DNA of 23,076 nucleotides from a virus, in IMG/VR virus record IMGVR_UViG_3300043775_002937, positions 1-23,076 of that record; one strand, written 5' to 3'. How positions within the stretch are numbered: position 1 is the first letter of the stretch; every line of letters begins with the position of its first letter. The position numbers and the translations under genes are program-made. The notes beneath the pieces are model-generated. The model searched no databases. It was not told the origin of the DNA and worked only from the letters and a program-made list of their open reading frames with translations. Shown here piece after piece: positions 3,815 through 11,307 of the stretch.

Positions 3815-4033
3815 TTATTCAGCGGAAGCTACATCACCCATCAGCATTTCACCAGAGACATGTTCGGCGACGAGCAGTTCATTTCCTTTTTCTTCGGCTT
3901 TCTCTACTGTTGAGAATGCTCCAGCCATTACTGCGAGTTCACCATTGATAAATTCTACTACATACGTACCATTCACATCTTGATAGATTTTGCAGGTTTT
4001 TGTTTCGGTTGAGATATCGTTAACTTCGGTCAT
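3815..4033 (-). CDS. Hypothetical phage protein, 72 aa
   Basis: The ATG at 4033 follows AGGAG. The protein is acidic and contains CKIYQDVNGTYVVEFINGE, which looks like a short two-strand beta hairpin, and then a helical AFSTVEKAEEKGNELLV stretch. I do not recognise a family. It is the last gene of the AT-rich part in transcription order, 12 bases after the gene at 4046-4243 and just before the structured boundary at 3665-3803. Confidence 0.7.
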   Translation of the reverse strand: MTEVNDISTETKTCKIYQDVNGTYVVEFINGELAVMAGAFSTVEKAEEKGNELLVAEHVSGEMLMGDVASAE

Positions 4034-4045
4034 TTCTTTTTACTC

Positions 4046-4243
4046 CTAGTAGTTACTATTGATTAGATTGAATCGTTTTCGTATATCACGTATAAATCTC
4101 TGGCGGGTGTATTCTACCAGTGAGGTATCGTAGGATGTACGGGCTGTATCACCAAGGTTGGTACTTTCAATCACTTTAATGCATTCTTCTACTATTTCAC
4201 GGAGTTGATCATCGCTTTTATCGTCAGCTTTAACATCAGTCAT
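4046..4243 (-). CDS. Hypothetical phage protein, 65 aa
   Basis: The ATG at 4243 has GAGGAAAAG upstream and overlaps the end of the preceding gene (stop at 4236) by 8 bases, which suggests translational coupling. The protein is helical and charged: an acidic N-terminus (MTDVKADDKSDDQLREIVEE) and a basic C-terminal helix (RQRFIRDIRKRFN). No family recognised and no function inferred. Confidence 0.7.
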   Translation of the reverse strand: MTDVKADDKSDDQLREIVEECIKVIESTNLGDTARTSYDTSLVEYTRQRFIRDIRKRFNLINSNY

Positions 4244-4661
4244 TTTTCTTTTCCTCGGGTTTTCTCTTTGGATTACCTTTAATCCATTCCTTGACTCTAA
4301 AGTATTCTCTGGTACGGGCTTGGGCTTCTTTTATATCCAGCGCAAGGATTCGTATTGAAAGGAGATTACCGTCTTCGACTGTAAAGTAAAAGGGGCAGTT
4401 TGGTTTTAAAATGTAAGGTTCATCTAGGGTTGCTTTGAGTTTGAAAAACTTACCATATCTTGCTCTGGCAATAAGGTCGTTTGTTTGAGTGTGGATTTCC
4501 ATGACTTCTTTGAACCATATCTCGGCATCTTCTTGGTTTAGAAAGTCGCCTGATATCTTTCTACCTGTAGAAGGATGAATCCAGAACCAGATATAATCCT
4601 CTGAGTCTGGATCACGGTACCTAATCAGATGAGCTTTGAAATATTTCTGATCGTCGGGCAT
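4236..4661 (-). CDS. Hypothetical phage protein, 141 aa
   Basis: The ATG at 4661 starts 6 bases after the stop of the oxygenase gene at 4668. There is no strong Shine-Dalgarno. The sequence has alternating aromatic and charged strands in the first half (YIWFWIHPSTGRKISGDF), a middle with KLKATLDEPYILKPN, and a lysine-rich tail (KGNPKRKPEEKKND). I do not recognise the family. The tail suggests nucleic-acid or protein binding, but this is speculation. Confidence 0.7.
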   Translation of the reverse strand: MPDDQKYFKAHLIRYRDPDSEDYIWFWIHPSTGRKISGDFLNQEDAEIWFKEVMEIHTQTNDLIARARYGKFFKLKATLDEPYILKPNCPFYFTVEDGNLLSIRILALDIKEAQARTREYFRVKEWIKGNPKRKPEEKKND

Positions 4662-4667
4662 TATGGT

Positions 4668-5219
4668 TTATGACTTTTTTGAGAACCAAAGTTGAATCGA
4701 ATATCTAACTGGTGCTTTTGGTGAAATGGGTGTCGTACAATGCCACTCGGTGTTCGTCGAATGTATGGCTGAATTGTAACTGGGTACAAAAAACTTACCA
4801 TACGGAACATTAAACGCTGGTTGCGTCAGATCATTTCCGGCTCGCTCATCGGTCCATGCAAACCAACCACCCCAATTTGAATCCCACTCTTTACTTAGAT
4901 AAATCGACATTGCATCATAGTCGGGAAAGTCTGGATGCCAGTTTACACAGGAAAGCGGAAACCCCATGTAAAAAAGCGCCGATGTAGTATGCGGCATCCA
5001 ATCAATCTTACCTCTTTGATAAAGATCATTGAAAATGTCGTTCTTAAAATTGTCGGGCAAAACTCTGGAAAGAATCGTTCCCGTCGTAGCATACTTCAGA
5101 ACATCCAACCATTTGGCCTGATTGGATGCCCATACGTCACCACCTTTTGTTTCTTCGTTCCACTTAAACAGTCTGTCGATGAGTTCATCCGACAATACAT
5201 TTCGATGAATATAAATCAT
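4668..5219 (-). CDS. 2OG-Fe(II) oxygenase, 183 aa
   Basis: Probable 2-oxoglutarate and iron-dependent dioxygenase of the prolyl-4-hydroxylase-like type. The ATG at 5219 follows AGGAAAATT; an ATG at 5234 would add five residues and overlap the upstream gene. The iron triad is visible as H95-x-D97 (NWHPDFPDYD) and H160 (EWHCTTP), with R172 as the 2-oxoglutarate contact (VRYSIQLWF). The WGGWFAW segment fits the core strand of the fold. The substrate is unknown; phage members may modify proteins or nucleic acids. It follows the VWA gene by 7 bases and is probably co-transcribed with it. Confidence 0.85.
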   Translation of the reverse strand: MIYIHRNVLSDELIDRLFKWNEETKGGDVWASNQAKWLDVLKYATTGTILSRVLPDNFKNDIFNDLYQRGKIDWMPHTTSALFYMGFPLSCVNWHPDFPDYDAMSIYLSKEWDSNWGGWFAWTDERAGNDLTQPAFNVPYGKFFVPSYNSAIHSTNTEWHCTTPISPKAPVRYSIQLWFSKKS

Positions 5220-5226
5220 AATTTTC

Positions 5227-7380
5227 CTATGCAATCAATTGAATAAAACGATTAAGTACAATACGATTTGTAATTCGATTGGTCGTATATTTAGAGAATG
5301 CGCTGACCAATGCTCGGGTTGTCGTTGATGATACTTCAAAATCATTTTCATCATCGATAGCCAGATCGTTTGAACGAAGAAAGTAATACTCATCAAATCC
5401 AGCATTCTGCAAGATCGCATATTTGTTTCGGCGAAACTCCGACATAAAAGTATCAAGTGACTTCTTTTCTTCTCTTGTAATGAAGTTCGAAATTGAAGCG
5501 CGAGCATCTTGGCTTGAAGTGATATAGAAACCAACGATGTTACTGTCGGTCCGCTGTTTCAACAATCTCAAAAGCGCAATCGATTGGTCAGTACCCTGCG
5601 TGGAAGGATTACCAATCGTATCATACACTTCTGCAATTGCTTTTGTCACCGGATCACGAAAGATGATTCGATCACGGTAAGTATTGAAGCCCTTTAACTT
5701 TCTCGCATTTTGCTCCTCATAATATCCATAAATGGTCGAACCTTCACCATCAGTCAGAAACACCGTATTGACAACCTGTACCTTATTGTCTGACTTGAAT
5801 TTTGGAATAATTTCAAAACAAGCAAGAATGGCTTCGTTCAAAGGAGTGCCCGACAACGAAAGAATGTTTGGAACCGACATGTCCAAACCATTTTCAAGTG
5901 GCTTACCAATCTGTGTACGTGAAAGCTTCGCACCAAGCCCAAGCAGAATTGAACACATTTTGGTAAATTCACGAACTTTCATTTTACTTGAAAGCAAATG
6001 GAGAAGAGAAAAAGGATTTGGGCTAAGATCACCAATCTTTACTTCTTTGCTCAAGATATTTTCATTATCACCAAGTCTCATACTTCTTTCAAGTGTAAGG
6101 TGAGTTGAGAAGCCATATACATCAAACGGAATATTGATTTTCTTGCAGAACAAAACAAGATTCAAAAGTTGCCTTACCGTATTATTCATATGATTAGTCA
6201 TCGAGCCAGACCAATCAATGAACATAATAAGCCCATGTGACTTACCATTGGGCACTGATGCTAGACGCGCAAAGATATCATCGGTCAATTTATACTCATG
6301 AATACGATTCATGTTCAAATCGCCAGTCTTAGAAATGCGAACTTTCGATTGTTGTTCCGCATTCTTACGAAGTTCAAACTCTTTGACAAGGTAAGAAACA
6401 ACTTTACTACTTTCGTTTTTGAATTTGTTGAAGTTTGAAATATATTCGTTTAGTGAATAAAAAGAATATTTTTTGTTTTCATTGTCAAACTCATTCATCA
6501 AATAGGAATATGGAACGATGATATTTTCCAAGTTCAATTTTGGAATATTAGCATAGACTGAACCATAACGTGATGAAGAATCACGAAGAAGGTTTTCCTT
6601 TTCACGGAAAGTTTTGTCGGTTTCTGAATCGATTGAACCGTCAAGCCCAGCACCACGGAGTTTGGATTTCTTATCTTCTTTACTCTTATTCTCTTTGCTG
6701 TTGCTTTTTGAGCCGCCTACTTCAAAAACATCCTCATAAAAGTCATCACCCTCATCATAATCTGATTCTTCGAGTTCATTCAGGTCGATGAATTTATCAG
6801 TCAAAGAAAGATTCTTTTCTTCTTCGGCCGATTGTTTCATATACTCTTGAATTTTAAGCGCGACTTTGACAACTTCATCGAAGGTTTCTGTTTCTTCAAC
6901 CTCGCGTAGAAGTTCTTCTTCAACAGGAAGAAATTCAATCCCCTGCGCTGAACCGCCTTTAGTGTACAGGTTGAGCCTGTCAATAAAGTTAAGATAATTC
7001 AGATCATGCCCTTTAACACCAAAAAAGTCCATATCCATGAGTTCGCGGTAACCTTTCAGAAAGGATGGGCGAATTCCAGGAAATTTGCGTTTGATTTTTT
7101 TCTCGATACGCGCATCTTCGCATACGTTGAGTATGGTACGATTGACTTTTAGATCGACAACAGAATGATGCCAGCCTTCTTTTGGAGTTTCCAGCGCATG
7201 CCCGACTTCATGCCCAAGCAAAAGGTCATAAAGTTCAGCGGAGAGTTTTCCGTTTAGCACAGGAATTGTCAAAGTGCGATTTTCTAGGTCAAAAAAGGCT
7301 GTTGGGACTTTTTTTTGCTCGATGAAAATGTTTTCCGTAGCCATCAGACGAGCAAGATTTGATTTTGATTGAAGAAGCAT
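5227..7380 (-). CDS. Zinc metallopeptidase plus VWA domain protein, CobT-like, 717 aa
   Basis: A large two-domain protein. The N-terminal part has the zincin motif HEVGH at residues 57-61, followed by NVCEDARIEKKIK near 86-98, where the acidic residues could give the third ligand. The middle (about 200-260) is acidic, with a lysine/serine linker. The C-terminal part is a von Willebrand A domain with a full-looking MIDAS: DWSGS from D389, a GTPLNEA threonine, and TDGEGS with D544. This resembles CobT/VWA proteins that work with MoxR- or CobS-type AAA+ ATPases. Start chosen: ATG at 7380 after AAGGAAAAGTG. It has its own promoter at 7416-7444. No AAA+ partner is in the window. The substrate is unknown. 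Confidence 0.85.
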   Translation of the reverse strand: MLLQSKSNLARLMATENIFIEQKKVPTAFFDLENRTLTIPVLNGKLSAELYDLLLGHEVGHALETPKEGWHHSVVDLKVNRTILNVCEDARIEKKIKRKFPGIRPSFLKGYRELMDMDFFGVKGHDLNYLNFIDRLNLYTKGGSAQGIEFLPVEEELLREVEETETFDEVVKVALKIQEYMKQSAEEEKNLSLTDKFIDLNELEESDYDEGDDFYEDVFEVGGSKSNSKENKSKEDKKSKLRGAGLDGSIDSETDKTFREKENLLRDSSSRYGSVYANIPKLNLENIIVPYSYLMNEFDNENKKYSFYSLNEYISNFNKFKNESSKVVSYLVKEFELRKNAEQQSKVRISKTGDLNMNRIHEYKLTDDIFARLASVPNGKSHGLIMFIDWSGSMTNHMNNTVRQLLNLVLFCKKINIPFDVYGFSTHLTLERSMRLGDNENILSKEVKIGDLSPNPFSLLHLLSSKMKVREFTKMCSILLGLGAKLSRTQIGKPLENGLDMSVPNILSLSGTPLNEAILACFEIIPKFKSDNKVQVVNTVFLTDGEGSTIYGYYEEQNARKLKGFNTYRDRIIFRDPVTKAIAEVYDTIGNPSTQGTDQSIALLRLLKQRTDSNIVGFYITSSQDARASISNFITREEKKSLDTFMSEFRRNKYAILQNAGFDEYYFLRSNDLAIDDENDFEVSSTTTRALVSAFSKYTTNRITNRIVLNRFIQLIA

Positions 7381-7394
7381 CACTTTTCCTTGTT

Positions 7395-7444
7395 AAAATT
7401 GCTTACTTGAGTGAAATTTTAGCAATTTTCGACAAAAAAGTCAA
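7395..7444 (-). promoter_or_regulatory. Sigma-70-like promoter overlapping an inverted repeat
   Basis: Minus-strand TTGACT (7439-7444), 17-bp spacer, TAAAAT (7416-7421) with TGC before it (extended -10). The inverted repeat AAAATTGCT (7395-7403) / AGCAATTTT (7421-7429) spans the -10 box and the start site, so a repressor could block it. It drives the metallopeptidase-VWA gene. Confidence 0.75.
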
Positions 7445-7466
7445 GTTTTTTGAGTTTTTACGAGTT

Positions 7467-7703
7467 TTACTGTTGTTTTTTTGTCAAAACAAGCGTTCCG
7501 TCACCTGGGGCTTCAATATTTATTGTGTCTCCTTCTTCCCAGCCCACTTTTTCACAGAATCCATCAGGGAAAGTCAGAATTCCGTCGCCAGAACCGTCAG
7601 GTGCATCTTCAATAGTACAAAAGCCCACAAAAGGATTGATCCAAGAATCAATAATTTGTGTCAATTGTTGCCAGGGTTGCATATCTTCAAAATTTTCGTT
7701 CAT
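7467..7703 (-). CDS. AbrB/SpoVT-like small protein, 78 aa
   Basis: The ATG at 7703 follows AGGAGGTAAC, an excellent ribosome binding site. The C-terminal half (DGSGDGILTFPDGFCEKVGW, then EEGDTINIEAPGDGTLVLTKK) matches the pattern of swapped-hairpin AbrB-type domains, which bind DNA as dimers in antitoxins and regulators: a GxGxxxLxxP start, an LGW turn, an EGD, and a final strand. The N-terminal half is helical. It could be a DNA-binding regulator, but no toxin partner is seen. It follows the gene at 7705 directly, and the next promoter begins 22 bases on from its stop. Confidence 0.65.
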   Translation of the reverse strand: MNENFEDMQPWQQLTQIIDSWINPFVGFCTIEDAPDGSGDGILTFPDGFCEKVGWEEGDTINIEAPGDGTLVLTKKQQ

Positions 7704-7704
7704 G

Positions 7705-8037
7705 TTACCTCCTCATTTTAGCAATATCTTTGGCTTCTTCATCGGAAAAAATTGGAACAGCATTGGATTTGTGCAAAGTGCCGATTCCGATGATTTTATC
7801 TCCAGTGTAAACTTTGCGAGGTGCAGCAGCCGCAAAGGAAAGCCCAGAATCCACAGATGGAATGTGTTTTGTCGTAGACCGACCAGGAGGTACTTTTAGT
7901 TCATATTTTGGTTTTGCAGTAATAGGTTTAATAACCCGATTGGTCTGATGTTTTTTGAGCCAAGCATCATATTCTTCTCGCTCTTTTTTAGGCGCGAGTT
8001 TGTGCTTTGACTTTTGAGTCGCAGTGTAGATTAGCAT
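7705..8037 (-). CDS. Conserved T4-like phage protein, 110 aa
   Basis: The ATG at 8037 has GGAG 8 bases upstream and is the first gene after the promoter at 8061-8089. I recognise the C-terminal pattern, KVYTGDKIIGIGTLHKSN followed by AVPIFSDEEAKDIAKMRR, from conserved proteins of T4-like phages of aquatic bacteria. The N-terminus is basic (QKSKHKLAPKKEREEYDAWLKKH). Function has not been assigned as far as I know. The next gene starts 1 base after its stop. Confidence 0.8.
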   Translation of the reverse strand: MLIYTATQKSKHKLAPKKEREEYDAWLKKHQTNRVIKPITAKPKYELKVPPGRSTTKHIPSVDSGLSFAAAAPRKVYTGDKIIGIGTLHKSNAVPIFSDEEAKDIAKMRR

Positions 8038-8046
8038 AATGTATTC

Positions 8047-8089
8047 TCCGTCGAACTGCTATTTTAGCACGCCCGACGGATCCTGTCAA
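8047..8089 (-). promoter_or_regulatory. Strong sigma-70-like promoter inside a nested dyad
   Basis: Minus-strand TTGACA (8084-8089), 17-bp spacer, TAAAAT (8061-8066), with TGC before the -10 box. A dyad TCCGTCG (8047-8053) / CGACGGA (8074-8080) encloses the -10 box, and inside it TGCTATTTTAGCA is a second palindrome on the same centre. This looks like an operator. It drives 8037-7467. Confidence 0.8.
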
Positions 8090-8100
8090 GTGTTGTTTTT

Positions 8101-8298
8101 TTAATACGTTTTCATTCGTTTTGGTGTTTCATTTTCATCATAACCGTATGCGTCATCTTCTTGACTTCGCATCTTCATTTTACGCATTTCTCGATATTCA
8201 TCTTTTTTGCGTTTTTTATTTTTAGAGAAGCCCTTTGAATAATCATCATCGTCCATATAGTTACGATTTTGACGAAACTTTCCAACGAATTTTGACAC
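8101..8298 (-). CDS. Small charged phage protein, 65 aa (GTG start)
   Basis: The start is a GTG at 8298 with GGAG 8 bases before it. The protein is extremely charged: KKRKKDEYREMRKMKMRSQEDD in the middle, and an aspartate cluster (YMDDDDYSKGF) near the start. Similar short lysine/aspartate-rich proteins occur in T4-like phages of aquatic bacteria at comparable positions. It is probably disordered and may bind nucleic acid; that is inference. It lies 21 bases after the stop of the gene at 8320-8742. Confidence 0.7.
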   Translation of the reverse strand: MSKFVGKFRQNRNYMDDDDYSKGFSKNKKRKKDEYREMRKMKMRSQEDDAYGYDENETPKRMKTY

Positions 8299-8319
8299 TT
8301 ATTATACTCCGTAGTTAAT

Positions 8320-8742
8320 TTACAAGACTCCTGGAATGTTATCACGGATAAACTTAACTGTCAATCCTTTCACACCCAGATCCTTTTTAAAAATATTCAT
8401 GACAACATCCGCTTCACGTGGTTCAAGAGATTCTAGAACCAAAATAAGAAGTTCTTTACTTCTTTTTTCGGTTAGTTTCTCTGCGGTTGGATTTCCTTTT
8501 TGAAAAATATACAGCCTCTTTAGTTCTGTATCAAGTGATGCAAAAGAAATTCCTTCTACAGTGCTTTGAGGTCGGTATTCTTCCGGATATTTGTTGTACT
8601 TCCACTGAACTTCTGGTCGATATGCAAGTTGCAAAACCAGTTTAAGTGTTGGCGACCAATGTTTTGCTAGAACATCAATTTTATCTTTTTTTGTTTTTGC
8701 GAGTTCAAACTCATCAAAAATTTCATAAATGTTTTTTCTCAT
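8320..8742 (-). CDS. Conserved phage protein, DUF6433-like, 140 aa
   Basis: The ATG at 8742 overlaps the stop of the RNase H gene (TAATG) and follows GAGGAATTTTA. It is a helical protein beginning MRKNIYEIFDEFELAKTKKD, with FASLDTELKRLYIFQKGNPT and a C-terminal VKFIRDNIPGVL. I associate this pattern with the DUF6433 family of T4-like phages; that label is from memory. Its fixed place after the replication nuclease suggests a replication-linked role, which is inference from position only. Confidence 0.75.
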   Translation of the reverse strand: MRKNIYEIFDEFELAKTKKDKIDVLAKHWSPTLKLVLQLAYRPEVQWKYNKYPEEYRPQSTVEGISFASLDTELKRLYIFQKGNPTAEKLTEKRSKELLILVLESLEPREADVVMNIFKKDLGVKGLTVKFIRDNIPGVL

Positions 8743-9584
8743 TAAAATTCCTCGATAACATCCATTAGGTTTTTAAGTTTCTTTTCCATGAAGTAATTAA
8801 TCAAAGCAGACTTGGGTGCCGGCTTTGTGTTTTCAAAAGCTTCATTGATTTGGTCTTTGATATTTTGTGGTGTAAAACTAAGATCAATCAATGTTTGATT
8901 GCGGGAAAAACCGAGCCTTGCAGATTCTTCGTAAAAAGAATGGTGCGTATCAAGAAAATCACTCAGTTTGTTTTTAGTGATGGGCTTTTGCCGTTGTTCT
9001 ATAATGAAACAATTAGAAGGTGAAATGATGTTTGGAATACCATCGCCTTTGTCACCCTTGATAATCTTTTCTTTTAGATCAAGAACGGGATTATCCGACT
9101 TGATGTATTTTTTCATTACAGGATTATATTGCTTAACATTCTTGTTTACTTGCAGTTGAAGAAAATCGCCATCACTTGAGATGATGAGTACCTTTTCTCG
9201 TGTTGCATATTTTGCGGCAAGTGTGCCAATGATATCGTCGGCTTCTGCACCATCAATATCAAGTACGCGATATGGGAAATAAAGTTTCAATTCTTTTTTA
9301 ATTTCACCAAGAATTTGAAAAATCAGATGCCAGTCAAGATCGGTCTTTTCTCGCGCTTTTTTGCGCCCAGCTTTATAATAAGGAAAGTATTCTTTGCGCC
9401 AATAGTTTTTATTATCACAACAGAGAATAACATCACCATATTCAGTTTTGAATTGTTTGATATGTGTGCGAAGTACATTCAAAACAAGATGGCGAACAAG
9501 CCCTTCTTCGATTTTGGTTTTGTTGTCGGAAATTTGTGCCATGATGCCAGACAATAAAACCTGATTGAGATCAATTAAAATCAT
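8742..9584 (-). CDS. rnh: T4-type RNase H, 5'-3' FEN-family nuclease, 280 aa
   Basis: Member of the FEN/5'-3' exonuclease family, like T4 RNase H, which removes RNA primers from lagging-strand fragments. Acidic metal-binding residues are in place: D5 (MILIDLN), D57 (CCDNKNYWRK), the DGAEADDIIG block around 111-120, D138 and D140 (SSDGDFLQL), and GDKGDGIPN near 180, the usual helix-hairpin segment. Arginine and lysine in KNYWRKEYFPYYKAGR match the helical arch. Length is close to the roughly 300 residues of T4 Rnh. The ATG at 9584 follows AAAGG. The start is 8 bases after the stop of the gene at 9593, and its end is coupled to the next gene. Confidence 0.9.
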   Translation of the reverse strand: MILIDLNQVLLSGIMAQISDNKTKIEEGLVRHLVLNVLRTHIKQFKTEYGDVILCCDNKNYWRKEYFPYYKAGRKKAREKTDLDWHLIFQILGEIKKELKLYFPYRVLDIDGAEADDIIGTLAAKYATREKVLIISSDGDFLQLQVNKNVKQYNPVMKKYIKSDNPVLDLKEKIIKGDKGDGIPNIISPSNCFIIEQRQKPITKNKLSDFLDTHHSFYEESARLGFSRNQTLIDLSFTPQNIKDQINEAFENTKPAPKSALINYFMEKKLKNLMDVIEEF

Positions 9585-9592
9585 GATAACCT

Positions 9593-10681
9593 TTATTTGA
9601 TAATCCTGACAAGAATAGTATCAGAATTAATTCTTCCTGTCAATGTCTGTTCGACTGCATTGATATTACTCAAAAATTTACGGAGTGTAACTTTACCAGC
9701 TTTGATAAGTTCTGGAAGAGACACTTCAGGCTTTCTAAGAGTTTTTTGTACAGATGTTGATTCGTTGAAATTAATGATTGTAGTGCCCTTTACCGAAAGC
9801 CCAGCATCGTCGATTGAATTGTATACACCGACCTTACGAGTCTTTGTACTAAACACCCAAAGTTGAGTGCAGCCTACAATATCCGCTGGGTTCACCGATG
9901 CGACTTTGTATTCTGAGTCTTCTTTTTTGAATTGCAATTTCGAAATCACTTTATCGACAGGCTTAGCTTTTTTCTTTCGAGGAGCCCGTGTCAACTTGTT
10001 TACATGAGTGATTCGTTCTGCATCAGAAATGATTCTTTTAAGATATGCAAGATATTGTTTGAGTTCACTTTTCGAAAAGTTTGAATAACCTTCAATCAAT
10101 TGCGAATCTTTACTTGAAAGCACTTCTTCAAATTCAGATACACGACTCTTAAAAAAGGAAATGATATGATTGGCGTGAACACCTTTTACGGAGAGTGTTT
10201 GCATGATTTCATACGGATCAACTGCATCAAAATCACGAACAGAAAAACAATCGTCGATGACGCTTTCAAGTTCACCAATTATTTCTTTTGATTTTTCTTG
10301 AATGCGGTCTTGAATTGAAATTGTTTTAACTTCTTCTGTCTTTACTTTTACAGCAGGTTTAATTTTCTTTGAGATAGATTCAATTGTCGTATCAATCCAT
10401 TTCTGATTATTTTCAGTAATTGGACCGCCACGCATTTTAATACGGCAAACAAAACCAAGATTTGAAAAAAGGTCCTCTGGAGCCTTTTCGATCAAATCGA
10501 GTGTTTCTTTTTTGGTTTTATTTTCTTTGAGATATTGAATAGTGTACTTTTTACTATCTTTTGAATCTGAATGATAGTTGTACCAATTCAATGCTTTGAC
10601 AATAGATGATTCGCCATTCTTCCAGGTAGGTTCACCACCTGAAAGTACCTTTTCATAATCTTTAACGGATGTGAGTCTCAT
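9593..10681 (-). CDS. Conserved T4-like phage protein, 362 aa, unknown function
   Basis: A long protein with no recognised catalytic motif. The N-terminal part (MRLTSVKDYEKVLSGGEPTW, then ALNWYNYHSDSKDSKKYTIQ) and a central coiled-coil-like helix (NFSKSELKQYLAYLKRIISDAE) lead to a basic segment (TRAPRKKKAKP) and a C-terminal beta-rich domain (DIVGCTQLWVFSTKTRKVGV). I associate this layout with proteins of T4-like phages of aquatic bacteria, where no function is assigned. The ATG at 10681 overlaps the upstream gene by 20 bases; the Shine-Dalgarno is weak. Position next to RNase H could hint at DNA metabolism or a virion role; unresolved. Confidence 0.8.
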   Translation of the reverse strand: MRLTSVKDYEKVLSGGEPTWKNGESSIVKALNWYNYHSDSKDSKKYTIQYLKENKTKKETLDLIEKAPEDLFSNLGFVCRIKMRGGPITENNQKWIDTTIESISKKIKPAVKVKTEEVKTISIQDRIQEKSKEIIGELESVIDDCFSVRDFDAVDPYEIMQTLSVKGVHANHIISFFKSRVSEFEEVLSSKDSQLIEGYSNFSKSELKQYLAYLKRIISDAERITHVNKLTRAPRKKKAKPVDKVISKLQFKKEDSEYKVASVNPADIVGCTQLWVFSTKTRKVGVYNSIDDAGLSVKGTTIINFNESTSVQKTLRKPEVSLPELIKAGKVTLRKFLSNINAVEQTLTGRINSDTILVRIIK

Positions 10682-10940
10682 TTTTAGTTACAGTCTTTAC
10701 AGAGTCAATACGGAATGAACGCCAACCATTGCTTTCTACGTCCCATACAGATATGGTATTAGGATTTTCAGCTTTTGGCAAGCTTTCTGTCAAAAGTTGT
10801 TGCTTTTCTGCAACAACTTGTGGAATGTATTCCGGGAGCAACGTACAATTCATTACTCTTTCTGTTCCGTCAACCTTCGTGAAAACAACAGTAACAACCG
10901 AATTCTGCAAAACTTCTTTAAGTTCATACTTATTTAACAT
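10662..10940 (-). CDS. SH3-like phage protein, DUF2693-type, 92 aa
   Basis: The ATG at 10940 has AGGA 8 bases before it; an ATG at 10955 would add five residues. The sequence shows VVTVVFTKVDGTERVMNCTL, then LPEYIPQV, and later ISVWDVESNGWRSFRIDSVK. This is the pattern of the small DUF2693 family of T4-like phages, which is thought to have an SH3-like barrel. Function unknown. It overlaps the upstream gene by 11 bases and the downstream one by 20, so the group is tightly coupled. Confidence 0.8.
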   Translation of the reverse strand: MLNKYELKEVLQNSVVTVVFTKVDGTERVMNCTLLPEYIPQVVAEKQQLLTESLPKAENPNTISVWDVESNGWRSFRIDSVKTVTKNETHIR

Positions 10941-11307
10941 TTTCACGTTCCTCATAGTTTTTAATACAAGTAATCATATTTTCATTAATTTCATCGAAAA
11001 CTTCTTTCATGTAGTCATCAGAGGTGTCTGTTGCTCGCACAACAACACCAAGAAAACCACTTTCAACCATTCTTTCCACATAATCTAAAGGTGAAGTTAA
11101 TATTGCTTGAAATCTTTCGGGCAAAGAAGGTTTTTTGTTTACATCAGGAAATATAATAATATCATACAAATCACCCATTGGCGAGCCGTCTTTTTTATTA
11201 CCTGTTTTTATTAGTTTAAATGCCGAAATGTTAATTGATTGATTGTCTTGACGATAAAAATCAACACCATCATATAAACTAGGATCAATCCTTTTTAAGT
11301 CTGTCAT
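10930..11307 (-). CDS. Hypothetical phage protein, 125 aa
   Basis: The ATG at 11307 follows AAAAGG and overlaps the upstream stop at 11304 (ATGA-type junction). The protein has NISAFKLIKTGNKKDGSPMG and LYDIIIFPDVNKKPSL strands, then a helix-rich C-terminal half (ERFQAILTSPLDYVERMVES, EVFDEINENMITCIKNYEE). No family recognised. It lies between the GIY-YIG nuclease gene and the DUF2693-type gene. Confidence 0.7.
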   Translation of the reverse strand: MTDLKRIDPSLYDGVDFYRQDNQSINISAFKLIKTGNKKDGSPMGDLYDIIIFPDVNKKPSLPERFQAILTSPLDYVERMVESGFLGVVVRATDTSDDYMKEVFDEINENMITCIKNYEERENVK

